Positions 16,442 to 26,100 of a stretch of DNA of 41,441 nt are shown piece by piece. The DNA lies in NCBI GenBank assembly GCA_946496115.1, contig CAMMFK010000002.1, positions 1 to 41,441 of the forward strand, written 5' to 3'. The stretch's first letter is position 1; every line of letters begins with the position of its first letter. Position numbers and translations under genes: made by a program. The notes below the pieces were generated by a model. It was not told the DNA's origin. It did not search any database and worked only from the letters and a program-made list of their open reading frames with translations. Origin of the DNA: an uncultured Clostridium sp. GTDB taxonomy: Bacteria > Bacillota > Clostridia > TANB77 > CAG-508.

Positions 16442-16480
16442 ATGAAAAATCAAAATATAGGAGTAATTAAAAATGACTAG
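16442..16480 (+). other. 12-codon leader ORF overlapping the minC start
   Basis: The best ribosome binding site here (AAAGGAGG, 16433-16440) directly precedes ATG 16442, which opens a 12-codon frame (MKNQNIGVIKND) ending at TAG 16478-16480. That stop overlaps the minC start codon region, and minC has its own weaker AGGAG at 16459-16463. The layout fits translational coupling. The spacing between the strong site and this ATG is very short, which argues against efficient use. Confidence 0.35.
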
Positions 16481-17087
16481 ATGCATTAATATTTATTTTA
16501 AAAAAGATAGTATTGTACTTAAAATTAAAGAAGATGCAACAACAAATGAGATTTTGAATGAATTACAAGAAAAATTGCCAGATCTTAAAGAATTTTATAA
16601 AGATGAAAAAACACCTATTATGGTTACCGGTAAAATTTTAAAAAGATTCGAAATTGATAGTATTCAAAAACTAATTCAAAATGTTATAAAAGTAAAAGTC
16701 GATTTCGATAGTCCAAAAACATTAGGACTTCATGGCATAAAAAGAACTTTTAGAAAGGATATACAAATATCAGAAACAAAGTTTTATAAAGGTTCTATTA
16801 GATCAGGACAGAAAATGGAATTTGAAGGGAGTATAGTCATAATAGGTGATGTTAATGATGGTGCAGAAGTAATTGCAGAAGACAATATAGCAGTTTTAGG
16901 AAACCTTAGGGGAATGGCACATGCAGGAGCAAAAGGCAATGAAAAAGCGATTATAGCTGCCAGTATAATAAATTCACCACAAATAAGAATAGCTAGTAGA
17001 ATTCTAGAAAGAGATAGAAAAGATATAGAAAGAGAAAGCTATTCATATGCTTATATAAATGACGAAGGGCTAATAGAAATGGAGTAG
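16473..17087 (+). CDS. minC: Septum site-determining protein MinC
   Basis: 204 residues. N-terminal FtsZ-inhibiting domain (about 1-85; EDATTNEILNELQEKLPDLKEF), then the C-terminal right-handed beta-helix (about 95-190) with the conserved surface SIRSGQKMEFEGSIVIIGDVNDGAEVIAEDNIAVLGNLRGMAHAG pattern (read in parts) used for dimerisation and MinD binding. Usual length is 200-230. In many Clostridia minC is followed by minD and minE; here the next gene is on the opposite strand, so the partner must be elsewhere. Own promoter at 16382-16410 and terminator at 17115-17148 make it a separate unit next to the mre operon. Confidence 0.92.
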   Translation: MTRCINIYFKKDSIVLKIKEDATTNEILNELQEKLPDLKEFYKDEKTPIMVTGKILKRFEIDSIQKLIQNVIKVKVDFDSPKTLGLHGIKRTFRKDIQISETKFYKGSIRSGQKMEFEGSIVIIGDVNDGAEVIAEDNIAVLGNLRGMAHAGAKGNEKAIIAASIINSPQIRIASRILERDRKDIERESYSYAYINDEGLIEME

Positions 17088-17114
17088 TCAATTTAGCAAT
17101 AGCAGTATCAATGC

Positions 17115-17148
17115 GATGTAAAGGAATTTATCCTTTACATCTTCTTTA
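17115..17148 (+). terminator. Rho-independent terminator of minC
   Basis: Perfect 11-bp stem GATGTAAAGGA (17115-17125) / TCCTTTACATC (17131-17141), 5-base loop, followed by TTCTTT. A second weaker hairpin (GTGTAATT 17190-17197 / AATTACAC 17214-17221) may end the convergent gene. Confidence 0.8.
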
Positions 17149-17245
17149 TATAATATAAATAATATAAGCAGTATTAAAAGGTCATCTGTGTGTAATTTAA
17201 ATCCGAAAATATCAATTACACCATCACCATCAACTGGGAACAAAT

Positions 17246-17860
17246 TCAATTCTTATCACCACCAAACAAGTCAAAAGCTTGTGTCATTTTTCCCATCTTA
17301 ATAAGTTTAATATATTCATCTACTTTTTCTTTTTTTTCATTACGCAAATAAGGCTTTAGCGACATTAATAACTTAGACATGTCATCATCGTTATTAAAAG
17401 ATTTCATCTTAGACATTACTCCTTGAAGTTTCATCATTGTTTCTATGTCTATATTAGGAAAATCGGAATTTATATTGTTATTGTTCTGATTAGAATTATC
17501 AGTGTCATAATTATTGCTATTTCTTTGAGAGTAAGTAGAAGAATATTTATTATAATTCTGGCTTTCTTTAGAGTGAGAACTGTTTAATCTCACATTATCT
17601 ACGAAGTTAGTTTGCCCTTTGGAATTATTGTAATTATTAGAGTTATTGAGATTGCTTTGATTACTGTAACTATTAGAATTATTATGGTTGAAACGATTAC
17701 TATAGTTATTAGTACCATTGTGGTTGTTTTGATTATTCATACTATTTGTTCCATTACTCTGCATATTTTTTACAAGATTTTTTAGTTCATCAGGAATCTG
17801 ATTATTGTTAATCATTTCCTGAGCCTTTTTTATCATATTAGCCATATCATTATCATTCAT
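17246..17860 (-). CDS. Hypothetical protein with Asn/Ser-rich disordered middle
   Basis: 204 residues from the ATG at 17860, which has GGAGG seven bases upstream; a TTG seven codons earlier overlaps that site and is rejected. Three parts: an N-terminal helix with MIKKAQEMINNNQIPDELKNLV; a long Asn/Ser/Tyr-rich low-complexity middle (about 45-135); and a C-terminal helical block with IDIETMMKLQGVMSKMKSF and LKPYLRNEKKEKVDEYIKLIKMGKM. No signal peptide or membrane segment. The end resembles small clostridial proteins of unknown function with an LKP(Y/F)L...E...K(V/I)D...IK pattern, from memory only. Monocistronic, convergent with minC. No function can be assigned. Confidence 0.75.
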   Translation of the reverse strand: MNDNDMANMIKKAQEMINNNQIPDELKNLVKNMQSNGTNSMNNQNNHNGTNNYSNRFNHNNSNSYSNQSNLNNSNNYNNSKGQTNFVDNVRLNSSHSKESQNYNKYSSTYSQRNSNNYDTDNSNQNNNNINSDFPNIDIETMMKLQGVMSKMKSFNNDDDMSKLLMSLKPYLRNEKKEKVDEYIKLIKMGKMTQAFDLFGGDKN

Positions 17861-18090
17861 ACCTAAGCCTCCATTATACAAATATTACAATCAAAATTAC
17901 TTACGCATACTTAAATCTAACTATAATATTATATGCGAGATGGTATAAATTGTTACAACTTTGTAAAGAAAATTTAATAAAAAAGCTGAAAAAATATTTT
18001 CCGTATGAAAAGATATTAAAAGCTATTTTTAGAATTGAAAATCACTATTGTCAAGAAAAATAATAAAGGTTAATATAAGTTAGAATTATA

Positions 18091-18176
18091 TTCAGCACAT
18101 ATTAAAAATATACTTTTAGAATAAAAGACTTTTAGAAGTATAAAATCAAACAAAAAAATTCAAAAAATGTGCTGAA
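18091..18176. repeat. Nested inverted repeats upstream of the surface-protein operon
   Basis: Exact 10-bp inverted repeat TTCAGCACAT (18091-18100) / ATGTGCTGAA (18167-18176), enclosing TATACTT/AAGTATA arms and two direct ACTTTTAGA copies. It ends five bases before the -35 of the operon promoter. It could be an operator dyad or cruciform. The rest of the 17861-18090 gap is A/T-rich without visible genes. Confidence 0.55.
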
Positions 18177-18180
18177 AATC

Positions 18181-18209
18181 TTGAAAAATAGCAAAAAAAA
18201 AGGTATAAT
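18181..18209 (+). promoter_or_regulatory. SigA-type promoter of the giant surface-protein operon
   Basis: TTGAAA (18181-18186), 17-bp spacer including an A-run, TATAAT (18204-18209); GGAGGG ribosome site at 18233-18238. Confidence 0.75.
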
Positions 18210-18243
18210 TAAGTTATGTTAATTTTAAAATAGGAGGGTTACT

Positions 18244-21200
18244 ATGCAAAAAACAATAAGCAAAGTAATAGCTACTATGCTAGTTGCAATTTTAGTAGGT
18301 TTTAATTGTATTACAACTGGCGTATATGCAGCGAACATTATTGAACAAAATAATGAAACATCAGAAGAAAACATTACTTTTGATGTAAAACTAGGAAATG
18401 AAGAAACACACGAAGGATATGAGTACACAGCAGATATAGACTCTACTGACACTAACTTATATCTTAATATTGGTGTGAAAAACACAGGATACTTAAAGAA
18501 TATATTAATAAACCTAGAAAATAACAACTACAAATTCGACTATGAAAAAGTCAATGATAATAGAATTAAAAACATAACTGAAAATTCTATAGAGCTAAAT
18601 CAAATAAACACAAGTGAAACAGTTGAATTAGCTATACCAATTATACCAAATAAAGATGATAAAGTTTCGGCAAATGAATTAGGCAAGGATAGCACAGTCA
18701 AATTTAAAGCAACATACATAAATGAAGATAACAAAGAACGTGAAATTGAAAAAGATATGACTGTTCATATTAACTGGATGGCATCAGATGAAAATTTAGT
18801 TGGGGAACTAAGTCAAGAAGTAATTAGATATTTAAACTATGATGGTAAAACAATGCTTAGCCTATTACTTAGTGATGAATTAAAAGATTCAAAACTACCA
18901 TTAAGCTCAAAACAAATACAAATTAATGTTCCAACAATAAATGACTTAAAACCTTCAGAAGTTATAGTAACCGCAATAGATACACTAGCTACAAATGGTG
19001 AGGCAGACGGAGTAAACTTTACACAAGATAGCTATGCATATGACAGCGAATCAGGAACACTTACAATAAATGTTGAAAATACAGTAGATGAAAATGGAAT
19101 GGTTTCATGGGTAAAAGGACAAGCAGACAAATTTGTCGTTACATATATATACGAAACAAATACTAATGAAGAAGCAATAACAATACACACAGAAACAACA
19201 ACAAATACAACATTATTAAATGGAACAACTGTATCTACAAGCATGGAACAAAAAGATTATAATATAGATTCAAAAATAGGAGATATTGCAACAGTAAATG
19301 TTCTACCACAAACAGCCACATTAAACAAAGGATACATGTACTCAAATAAAGACAAAAATGAAAACCAAATAGAAACAGAATTTGGAGTACAATACAAATT
19401 AAATGTAGGTTTAGCAGATGCATTAAATGAAGTAACTATTAAAGAAAATGGAGACTTTCTAGGAGATATAAATGCAAGTGCCTACATTTACGATAGAAAA
19501 GTTACAGTATCATCAGAAGAACTTGTAAAAGTACTTGGAGAAGAAGGAAAAATAGATGTTCTTAAATCTGATGGAACAGTTATAGGAACATTAAATAAAG
19601 ATACAGTAGAATTAGAAATAAACAATTCAAATATATCTTTTGTTGCAAGTAAACCTCAAACAGAAGGCGAAATAAATTTAAATGTAACAAAAGCTATTAA
19701 GGGAAATCTAGACTATAGTAAAGAACAGATTGCAAGCTTTAAAACATTAACTTCAAGAGTTCAAATAAATGCAGAAGCAAAAGGAGAAATAACATTAGAT
19801 GAACCAACTTCAAAAGTAAATGTGCAATTAAGCAATACAAACTTATCTACAGTAGTAGAAAACGAAAATGTTGTAATGAATATTACATTAGAAAGAGATG
19901 ATGTTACAGACAACTTATTTGCAAATCCAGAATTAGACATAGTATTTCCTCAAGAGATAACAGGTATTGAAATAAAAGATGCAACACTTTTATATGATGA
20001 ACAATTAGTAAGTGGAGATTCTGTAATAGATGGAAATACAATAAAATTAAAATTTACAGGAAATCAAACAGAGTATAGTTCACAATCAATGGCAAAAGGA
20101 ACAGTTATAAGATTAGTATTAGACTTAACATTAAATAACTTGAGCCCAAGCAAGCAAACAAATATAGTTTTATCATATACAAATGATAATGATGAAATAA
20201 TAGCAAATGCATCAAATAGCGGAGTTTCAACATTATCAGAAAATGAAAATACAAATACAGTAGAAGTACCAGTAAATGTAGTTGCACCAACAGGATTTGT
20301 AACAACACAAAGTATAACAGGATATAATGGAGATGAAACTGTTACAGCACAAGAAAGTGAAGCTATAGGCAATTTACCAGTATTAGATAAAGAAAAAACT
20401 GCTACAATTTCTGGAGTAGTTGTAAACAATTTAGGCAAAGATGCCGAAGGATTAAAAGTACTTGGCAGAATACCTTTCAAGGGAAATAAAGGAGTAGACG
20501 GAAGTATCGACTTAGGAACAACATTTGATACAACTTTAGTAGGTGCTCTTTCAGTAGAAGGAATAGATGCAACAGTTTATTACTCAGCAAATGGAGAAGC
20601 TACAGCAAACATAGATGACAGTAATAATGGTTGGCAAACAGAATATACTGCAGACGCAAAATCTTATATGATAGTTGCAAATAGTGCAGTAACAAATGCT
20701 ACAACATTTAACTTTAATTATAATATAACAATACCTGCAAACGTAGATTATGCAAATACTGCAAAAGCAAGCTATGGAGTATATTACAACAATGATGCTC
20801 AAGAAGGAACAAGTCAAAATGTAGTATTGGCTAGCAATGTTGGTGTTAAAACAGATGATGTGCCAGAGATAAATACAATCATACAAGTTACAGAAAGCTA
20901 TAGCGGAGAAGAAATAACAAATGGTGGAAGTATTAATGCGGGAAAATATCTTAATGCTAAAATTACTGTAAAAAATTCTGGAGATGAAGAGGCAAGAAAT
21001 GTTAAATTAAAAGTCAATATACCTCTTGCTTACTCAGAAATCAAACAAGAAACTATAGACAATAGTACATATACATATTTTGAAAATGATGGTTCAGAAG
21101 AATTTGATTTAGGTAACATTGCAGCAGGAAGCGAAGCTTCAGCAGAAATAAATCTATTCCTAGGAGTAGGCGTTATGCTAAATGAAGATATATCATTAAG

Positions 21201-23106
21201 AGCAGAAACTACAGCCGACAACCTAGAAGGTACTAGTGTTGGAGTACTTGAACTTAAAGCGACAGATGGAACACTTAGCCTAGAATTAGGTTCAAATGAA
21301 GAAAATAGTAAATTAAGTGCAGGTAAGGAATTTAGTAATAGCTTAGCTATAAAAAATTCCTCAGATAATGAGCAAAGAAATGTAAAAATAACCATAAACT
21401 TACCTTCTGAACTTGAATATGTATCTGGAAGTGATGGTTTAAACTATAATTCAAGCAATAATACCATTACATATTCGAAAGATTCAATAGAAGATTGGGG
21501 AACGCAAAAACTTGAATTTACATTAAAAGCAAAAGAAGTAAACGAATATGAAAAGACAATCAGTATGCAAGCAACTGCCACATTTGATACTGTAACAATA
21601 TCAGAAGAGTCAGGAGAAAGCGTTCAATCAAATACAGAATTATCAAATACTGTAAACTTCTATGTTGGAAATATTAGAGCAGACGTAAGATTTACAAGTA
21701 ATATAGAAGGTAGTATGCTTGATACAGATACATTAGAATACTACATAGAAACAACAAATAATTCGTCAAATAGTGTTTTAGTAAACATATCAGATATATT
21801 ACCAAATGCTCTATATTGTAGAGAGTACACAGTACAAAATGGTCAAAATACTAATACAGTAGAGAAAAATACAAATTCAGTTGGTATAGAGGAAACAGTT
21901 AATCCAGGAGATACATTAAGGTTAACAATAGTGGCTAGAGCATATACTCTAACTACAGGATCATCTGTAGAAATAGAAAACTTACCAGCAATTACAGTAG
22001 ATGGTCAAAATATACAAGTCTCATCAATAAAACATACTATAAATGGTACAGGAATTTATAATCCAGATGACGAAGATGATGGTCACAATACAGTAGATGG
22101 AACATATAGAATAAGTGGTGTGGCTTGGATTGATAGCAACAAAAATGGACGTAAAGAAAGTACAGAGCAAAGACTATCAGGAATATCAGTTACACTTTAT
22201 GATCAAAATGGATATATAGTAAAAGATGCTAATGGTACAGAAATAAAAGCCACAACAGATAATGAAGGAAAATATGCATTAGCTAATGTACCTGTAGGAG
22301 AATACACAGCAGTTGCAGAATACAATACAGCGGATTATATATTAACAACATATCAATTAGAGGGTATTCCAAGTAGCGAAAATTCTGATTTCGTAGAGGC
22401 AACACTAGATGGTAAACCAGTAGCTGCAACAAATATAATAAGAATTACAAATGCTAATATGTATAATACAGATATAGGTTTGCAAGAAAGAGAACAATTT
22501 GACTTAAAACTTGACAAAATAGTATCAAGAGTAACAGTTACAAATACAAGATTAGACCCAAGAACATATGAATATAAATCAAACTTTGCAATGGTAAGCT
22601 TATTAAATACATATGTTGAATACTCAACAGTATTAATAGAATACAACTTAACTATTACAAATGAAGGTAAAGTAGCTGGATATGCAGAAGAAATAATAGA
22701 TTATATGCCAGAAGGAATGGCATTTAGCTCAGACCTAAATCCAAACTGGTATGTAGGATCTGATGGAAATCTATATACAGCATCTTTAGCAAATACACTA
22801 ATTCAACCAGGTGAAAGCAGAACAATAACTTTAGTATTGTTAAGAAGAATGACAGGTGAAAACACAGGAACAATAGTAAATACAGCAGAAATATCTCAAA
22901 CATATAATGATTATGGATTACAAGATGGAGACTCTACACCAGGAAATAGACAAGATGGAGAAGATGATATATCAAGTGCTACAACATTGTTAGCAATGAA
23001 TACTGGTAGAGAAGTAGCTTCATTTATGGGAATTACACTAGGAGTAATAGCAATGATTGGCTTAGCAGTGTTCTTAATTAAAAAATACGTTATAAAAAGA
23101 ATATAA
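18244..23106 (+). CDS. Giant secreted, membrane-anchored surface protein with SdrD B-like domain
   Basis: 1620 residues. A signal peptide (about 1-30, ending TGVYAA) leads into a very long Asn/Thr/Glu-rich extracellular part of repeated beta-sandwich modules of the DUF11/CARDB style (for example NSGDEEARNVKLKVNIP and NSSDNEQRNVKITINLP, each a fresh copy of the same theme). One SdrD_B/Cna-B-like domain follows (about 1287-1362: ISGVAWIDSNKNGRKES...GISVTLYDQNG...GKYALANVPVGEY), including a Ca-binding-like DSNKNG loop, then another DUF11-type module. It ends in one membrane helix (about 1593-1612) and a KKYVIKRI tail. No LPxTG is present, only an MNTGRE just before the helix, so membrane anchoring is likelier than sortase linkage. 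Likely co-transcribed with the next gene (14-bp gap). Role inferred: adhesion or surface architecture. Confidence 0.85.
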   Translation: MQKTISKVIATMLVAILVGFNCITTGVYAANIIEQNNETSEENITFDVKLGNEETHEGYEYTADIDSTDTNLYLNIGVKNTGYLKNILINLENNNYKFDYEKVNDNRIKNITENSIELNQINTSETVELAIPIIPNKDDKVSANELGKDSTVKFKATYINEDNKEREIEKDMTVHINWMASDENLVGELSQEVIRYLNYDGKTMLSLLLSDELKDSKLPLSSKQIQINVPTINDLKPSEVIVTAIDTLATNGEADGVNFTQDSYAYDSESGTLTINVENTVDENGMVSWVKGQADKFVVTYIYETNTNEEAITIHTETTTNTTLLNGTTVSTSMEQKDYNIDSKIGDIATVNVLPQTATLNKGYMYSNKDKNENQIETEFGVQYKLNVGLADALNEVTIKENGDFLGDINASAYIYDRKVTVSSEELVKVLGEEGKIDVLKSDGTVIGTLNKDTVELEINNSNISFVASKPQTEGEINLNVTKAIKGNLDYSKEQIASFKTLTSRVQINAEAKGEITLDEPTSKVNVQLSNTNLSTVVENENVVMNITLERDDVTDNLFANPELDIVFPQEITGIEIKDATLLYDEQLVSGDSVIDGNTIKLKFTGNQTEYSSQSMAKGTVIRLVLDLTLNNLSPSKQTNIVLSYTNDNDEIIANASNSGVSTLSENENTNTVEVPVNVVAPTGFVTTQSITGYNGDETVTAQESEAIGNLPVLDKEKTATISGVVVNNLGKDAEGLKVLGRIPFKGNKGVDGSIDLGTTFDTTLVGALSVEGIDATVYYSANGEATANIDDSNNGWQTEYTADAKSYMIVANSAVTNATTFNFNYNITIPANVDYANTAKASYGVYYNNDAQEGTSQNVVLASNVGVKTDDVPEINTIIQVTESYSGEEITNGGSINAGKYLNAKITVKNSGDEEARNVKLKVNIPLAYSEIKQETIDNSTYTYFENDGSEEFDLGNIAAGSEASAEINLFLGVGVMLNEDISLRAETTADNLEGTSVGVLELKATDGTLSLELGSNEENSKLSAGKEFSNSLAIKNSSDNEQRNVKITINLPSELEYVSGSDGLNYNSSNNTITYSKDSIEDWGTQKLEFTLKAKEVNEYEKTISMQATATFDTVTISEESGESVQSNTELSNTVNFYVGNIRADVRFTSNIEGSMLDTDTLEYYIETTNNSSNSVLVNISDILPNALYCREYTVQNGQNTNTVEKNTNSVGIEETVNPGDTLRLTIVARAYTLTTGSSVEIENLPAITVDGQNIQVSSIKHTINGTGIYNPDDEDDGHNTVDGTYRISGVAWIDSNKNGRKESTEQRLSGISVTLYDQNGYIVKDANGTEIKATTDNEGKYALANVPVGEYTAVAEYNTADYILTTYQLEGIPSSENSDFVEATLDGKPVAATNIIRITNANMYNTDIGLQEREQFDLKLDKIVSRVTVTNTRLDPRTYEYKSNFAMVSLLNTYVEYSTVLIEYNLTITNEGKVAGYAEEIIDYMPEGMAFSSDLNPNWYVGSDGNLYTASLANTLIQPGESRTITLVLLRRMTGENTGTIVNTAEISQTYNDYGLQDGDSTPGNRQDGEDDISSATTLLAMNTGREVASFMGITLGVIAMIGLAVFLIKKYVIKRI

Positions 23107-23120
23107 GAAAGGAGGAAAAC

Positions 23121-26100
23121 ATGAGACATAAAACTAAACATTTTACACTAAAGAAAATAATTGCTATTATTATAATAATAGCAACCTTAATTTCAGCAGG
23201 TATATCTACATTTTACTTGTTATTTAGTGGAGAAGATGTACAATCTGTAGAAGGAACATTTGCTACAGCTGGTGGATCAGTTACATTAGGAAGTTTGGGT
23301 GGTTGTAATACAACAGAAATGTATACATTAAATGCAAATTACTTTTGTGCAAATCCAAATTATGCTTCAAGTAGAAGACTAAGAAACTCAAAACAAGTAG
23401 ATAAGTCCCCAGTTGCTCCTGATGGAGGATATAGTGCAACAGAGCAGGAAACTACATATACTCAACTAAGAAGTGGACAGCTTCCTCAAACTGTTGCCTA
23501 TGCTAAATGGCAGGGAGCAAGAGGAGCAACTATGCAAAATATTGTATGGGCGTCTTGGAATTGGGATGATGGCTATGAATTGCTAACAGGACATGATACA
23601 ACAAGTAATAATGTAAATTCAGGAGGAATTGCTGGTAGATCTGAAAGATTTGCAAACTTTGTAAATTATGTTTTAACAGATGGAACTACATTTACTTTAT
23701 CTGCAACTCCTACTACAGATGAGTCAGACGATTTAAAAGTAATGATTGATCAAGCCAATACAACATATACTGTTGGACCTTATGTTATAGACTTTGCTAA
23801 TAGTTCAAGTACTACTCGTGATGGGCTTATGACTTTAGGCGATTTAGTATATGATGAGATAGTGAATGATTATGATGGAAAGTTTATTTGGGGAGACATA
23901 GGAGCCAATATAGTAACTCCTGATGGAAACATTAGTACTCCATCAAATATAAAGGTATTAGATTCGTCTGGAAGTGAAATAAGCAGTAAGTTTCCTAAAT
24001 TTGGACAAGAATTTTATATACAATATACTTCATCGGATAAAATAACAAAAATAGTTCCAAGTTTAGCAATAAATTTTGTTACAAAAATAACAGGTACAGG
24101 AACTACTTACCAATCATCACAATGTGAGTTTAGAATACATGATGATGCAACTATGCAATACTTAACAGCGGCTATGCGCGAATATAAATATGCAAAAAAA
24201 TATAATATAGAAGATGGTTTGTTTACAAATGTAAATTCTTTAAATATTACAGGAGAAACTACAGATGTCGCTTCAATTTTTTCAGATATTAAGACAAGCA
24301 TAGCAACAAATATAAAAAAATATGCAGAAGAAGGTGATTATCCTGTAGGCTCGGTAGAAGTAGATATCGGAGAAGAAGGCTCTGGACATATACTTGGTAT
24401 TTTCAGTGATGAAGACAATACATTTCATAAAGGTAATATTTCTATAGGAACACAATTGGTAAAAGTAGATGAGAAAAAGGCTTATTTATTAAATAATAAT
24501 GATGGAACTCCTACTTGGTGGGATGATAATATACCATCTGGATTTCTTGATAATCCTCAGAATTCAATAGACGATGAGAGAGCATATACAATTTATAAAG
24601 CTTATGGGCAAGTTAGATCAGATGATGGAACAATACTAAACGATTTGGATTCAGAAGATGATGGCGAAGGACAGCCTACAGAAGAATATTGCCCTAATGC
24701 TGATGCAGTTTTTAACCAATTATATCCTGGTATACCTTCTGAACCATCAACTTCAGCATCCGATTTAGCAAAAAACTGGGCTAAATATAATTTAAGATAT
24801 GCTATAAAATTTGCTGCGGAATATCCAGTAGTTAAAGAAGAGAACGAATACTTACAACCTGCTGTAACTGTATCTGTATCAAAACCATCTGAACCTGGAA
24901 TGCCACCAATTCCAACAATACCATCAACTCCTGGAACTCCTTATCCACCAGTAACACCTGGAATAACTACATCAACTGGATCTACAAAAGTAATTTTACC
25001 AGGCAAATCAATTAATATGTATATAGGTGGATATGTATGGGAAGACCTAGGTTTCACAAAAGAGAGTGTTGAAAACGGTAGGTATGACAGTGGAAATGAA
25101 AGTAGATTTGGAGGTATACAAGTCACTCTGCATGATGCAAATACTGACCAGGTGGTTGCTTCGACGACAACTGACTCGAATGGACAGTATGGATTCAAAG
25201 ATTTACATCCAATGCATAAATACTGTGTAGAATTTACTTATAATGGACAAGTATATCAGCATACATACTATAATAACAATTTATCGGGAGGTTATTCGAC
25301 TGCGACAGAGAAATCAAATGACAGGACAGATTTAAATACTAGATTTGAAACTATAGATTCAACACCAAATAATTATTTAGCTGATGATAGACAAAATAAA
25401 TCATATGGTATGTATGTACGAATTCCAGCAAGCGATGGAACATATTTGTCATATACTCCAACAGTATATACAGACGGACAAAATACAGGTGCATTAAGAT
25501 TCTGTGATGTATTAGAAATATTTAGAAAAGCGAATGTAAATGGAAAAAATATTGATTCTTCAAGTCAAGATACTATGGAAAGTACATATAATACATTATC
25601 GACAGACAGAACATATGCAAGTTCAGAAGGTAGTTTCAAAGAGGAATTAAGAAATATTGCAAGTAGTCAAGGAAAAACTATATCAGAACCTGAATTAAAT
25701 AGTTTATGGAACTATATAAATCATTGTATGATAAGTTCATATACAATAAGATATCCAGAGGAAGATAGATTTGTATTAGAAGATGTAGATAATCCTCAAG
25801 AAGGAAATGTTATAGGATATGAATACTTATATACACCTTCAAGAGATCAAAGTAGAAATGTAGACTTTGGTTTAAATGCAAGAGATACTGCAGATTTAGC
25901 AATACAAAAAGACGTATATAAAGCAACTGTAAGAGTAAATGGTAAAACTCAAACATATATGTATAACAACAAAGACGCAGATATTGATGATGATGGAAAC
26001 TGGAATATAACAGTAAGGCAAGCAGATTACTTATACAATGGTGGAACAAGATACACTAGAGAGATACGTAAATCTGAATACTTATATGATGGAACTATCT

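Noticed and set aside
23070..23106. Sortase signal in the 1620-residue protein
   Set aside because: No LPxTG-like motif before the helix; the MNTGRE segment is too far from any established consensus.
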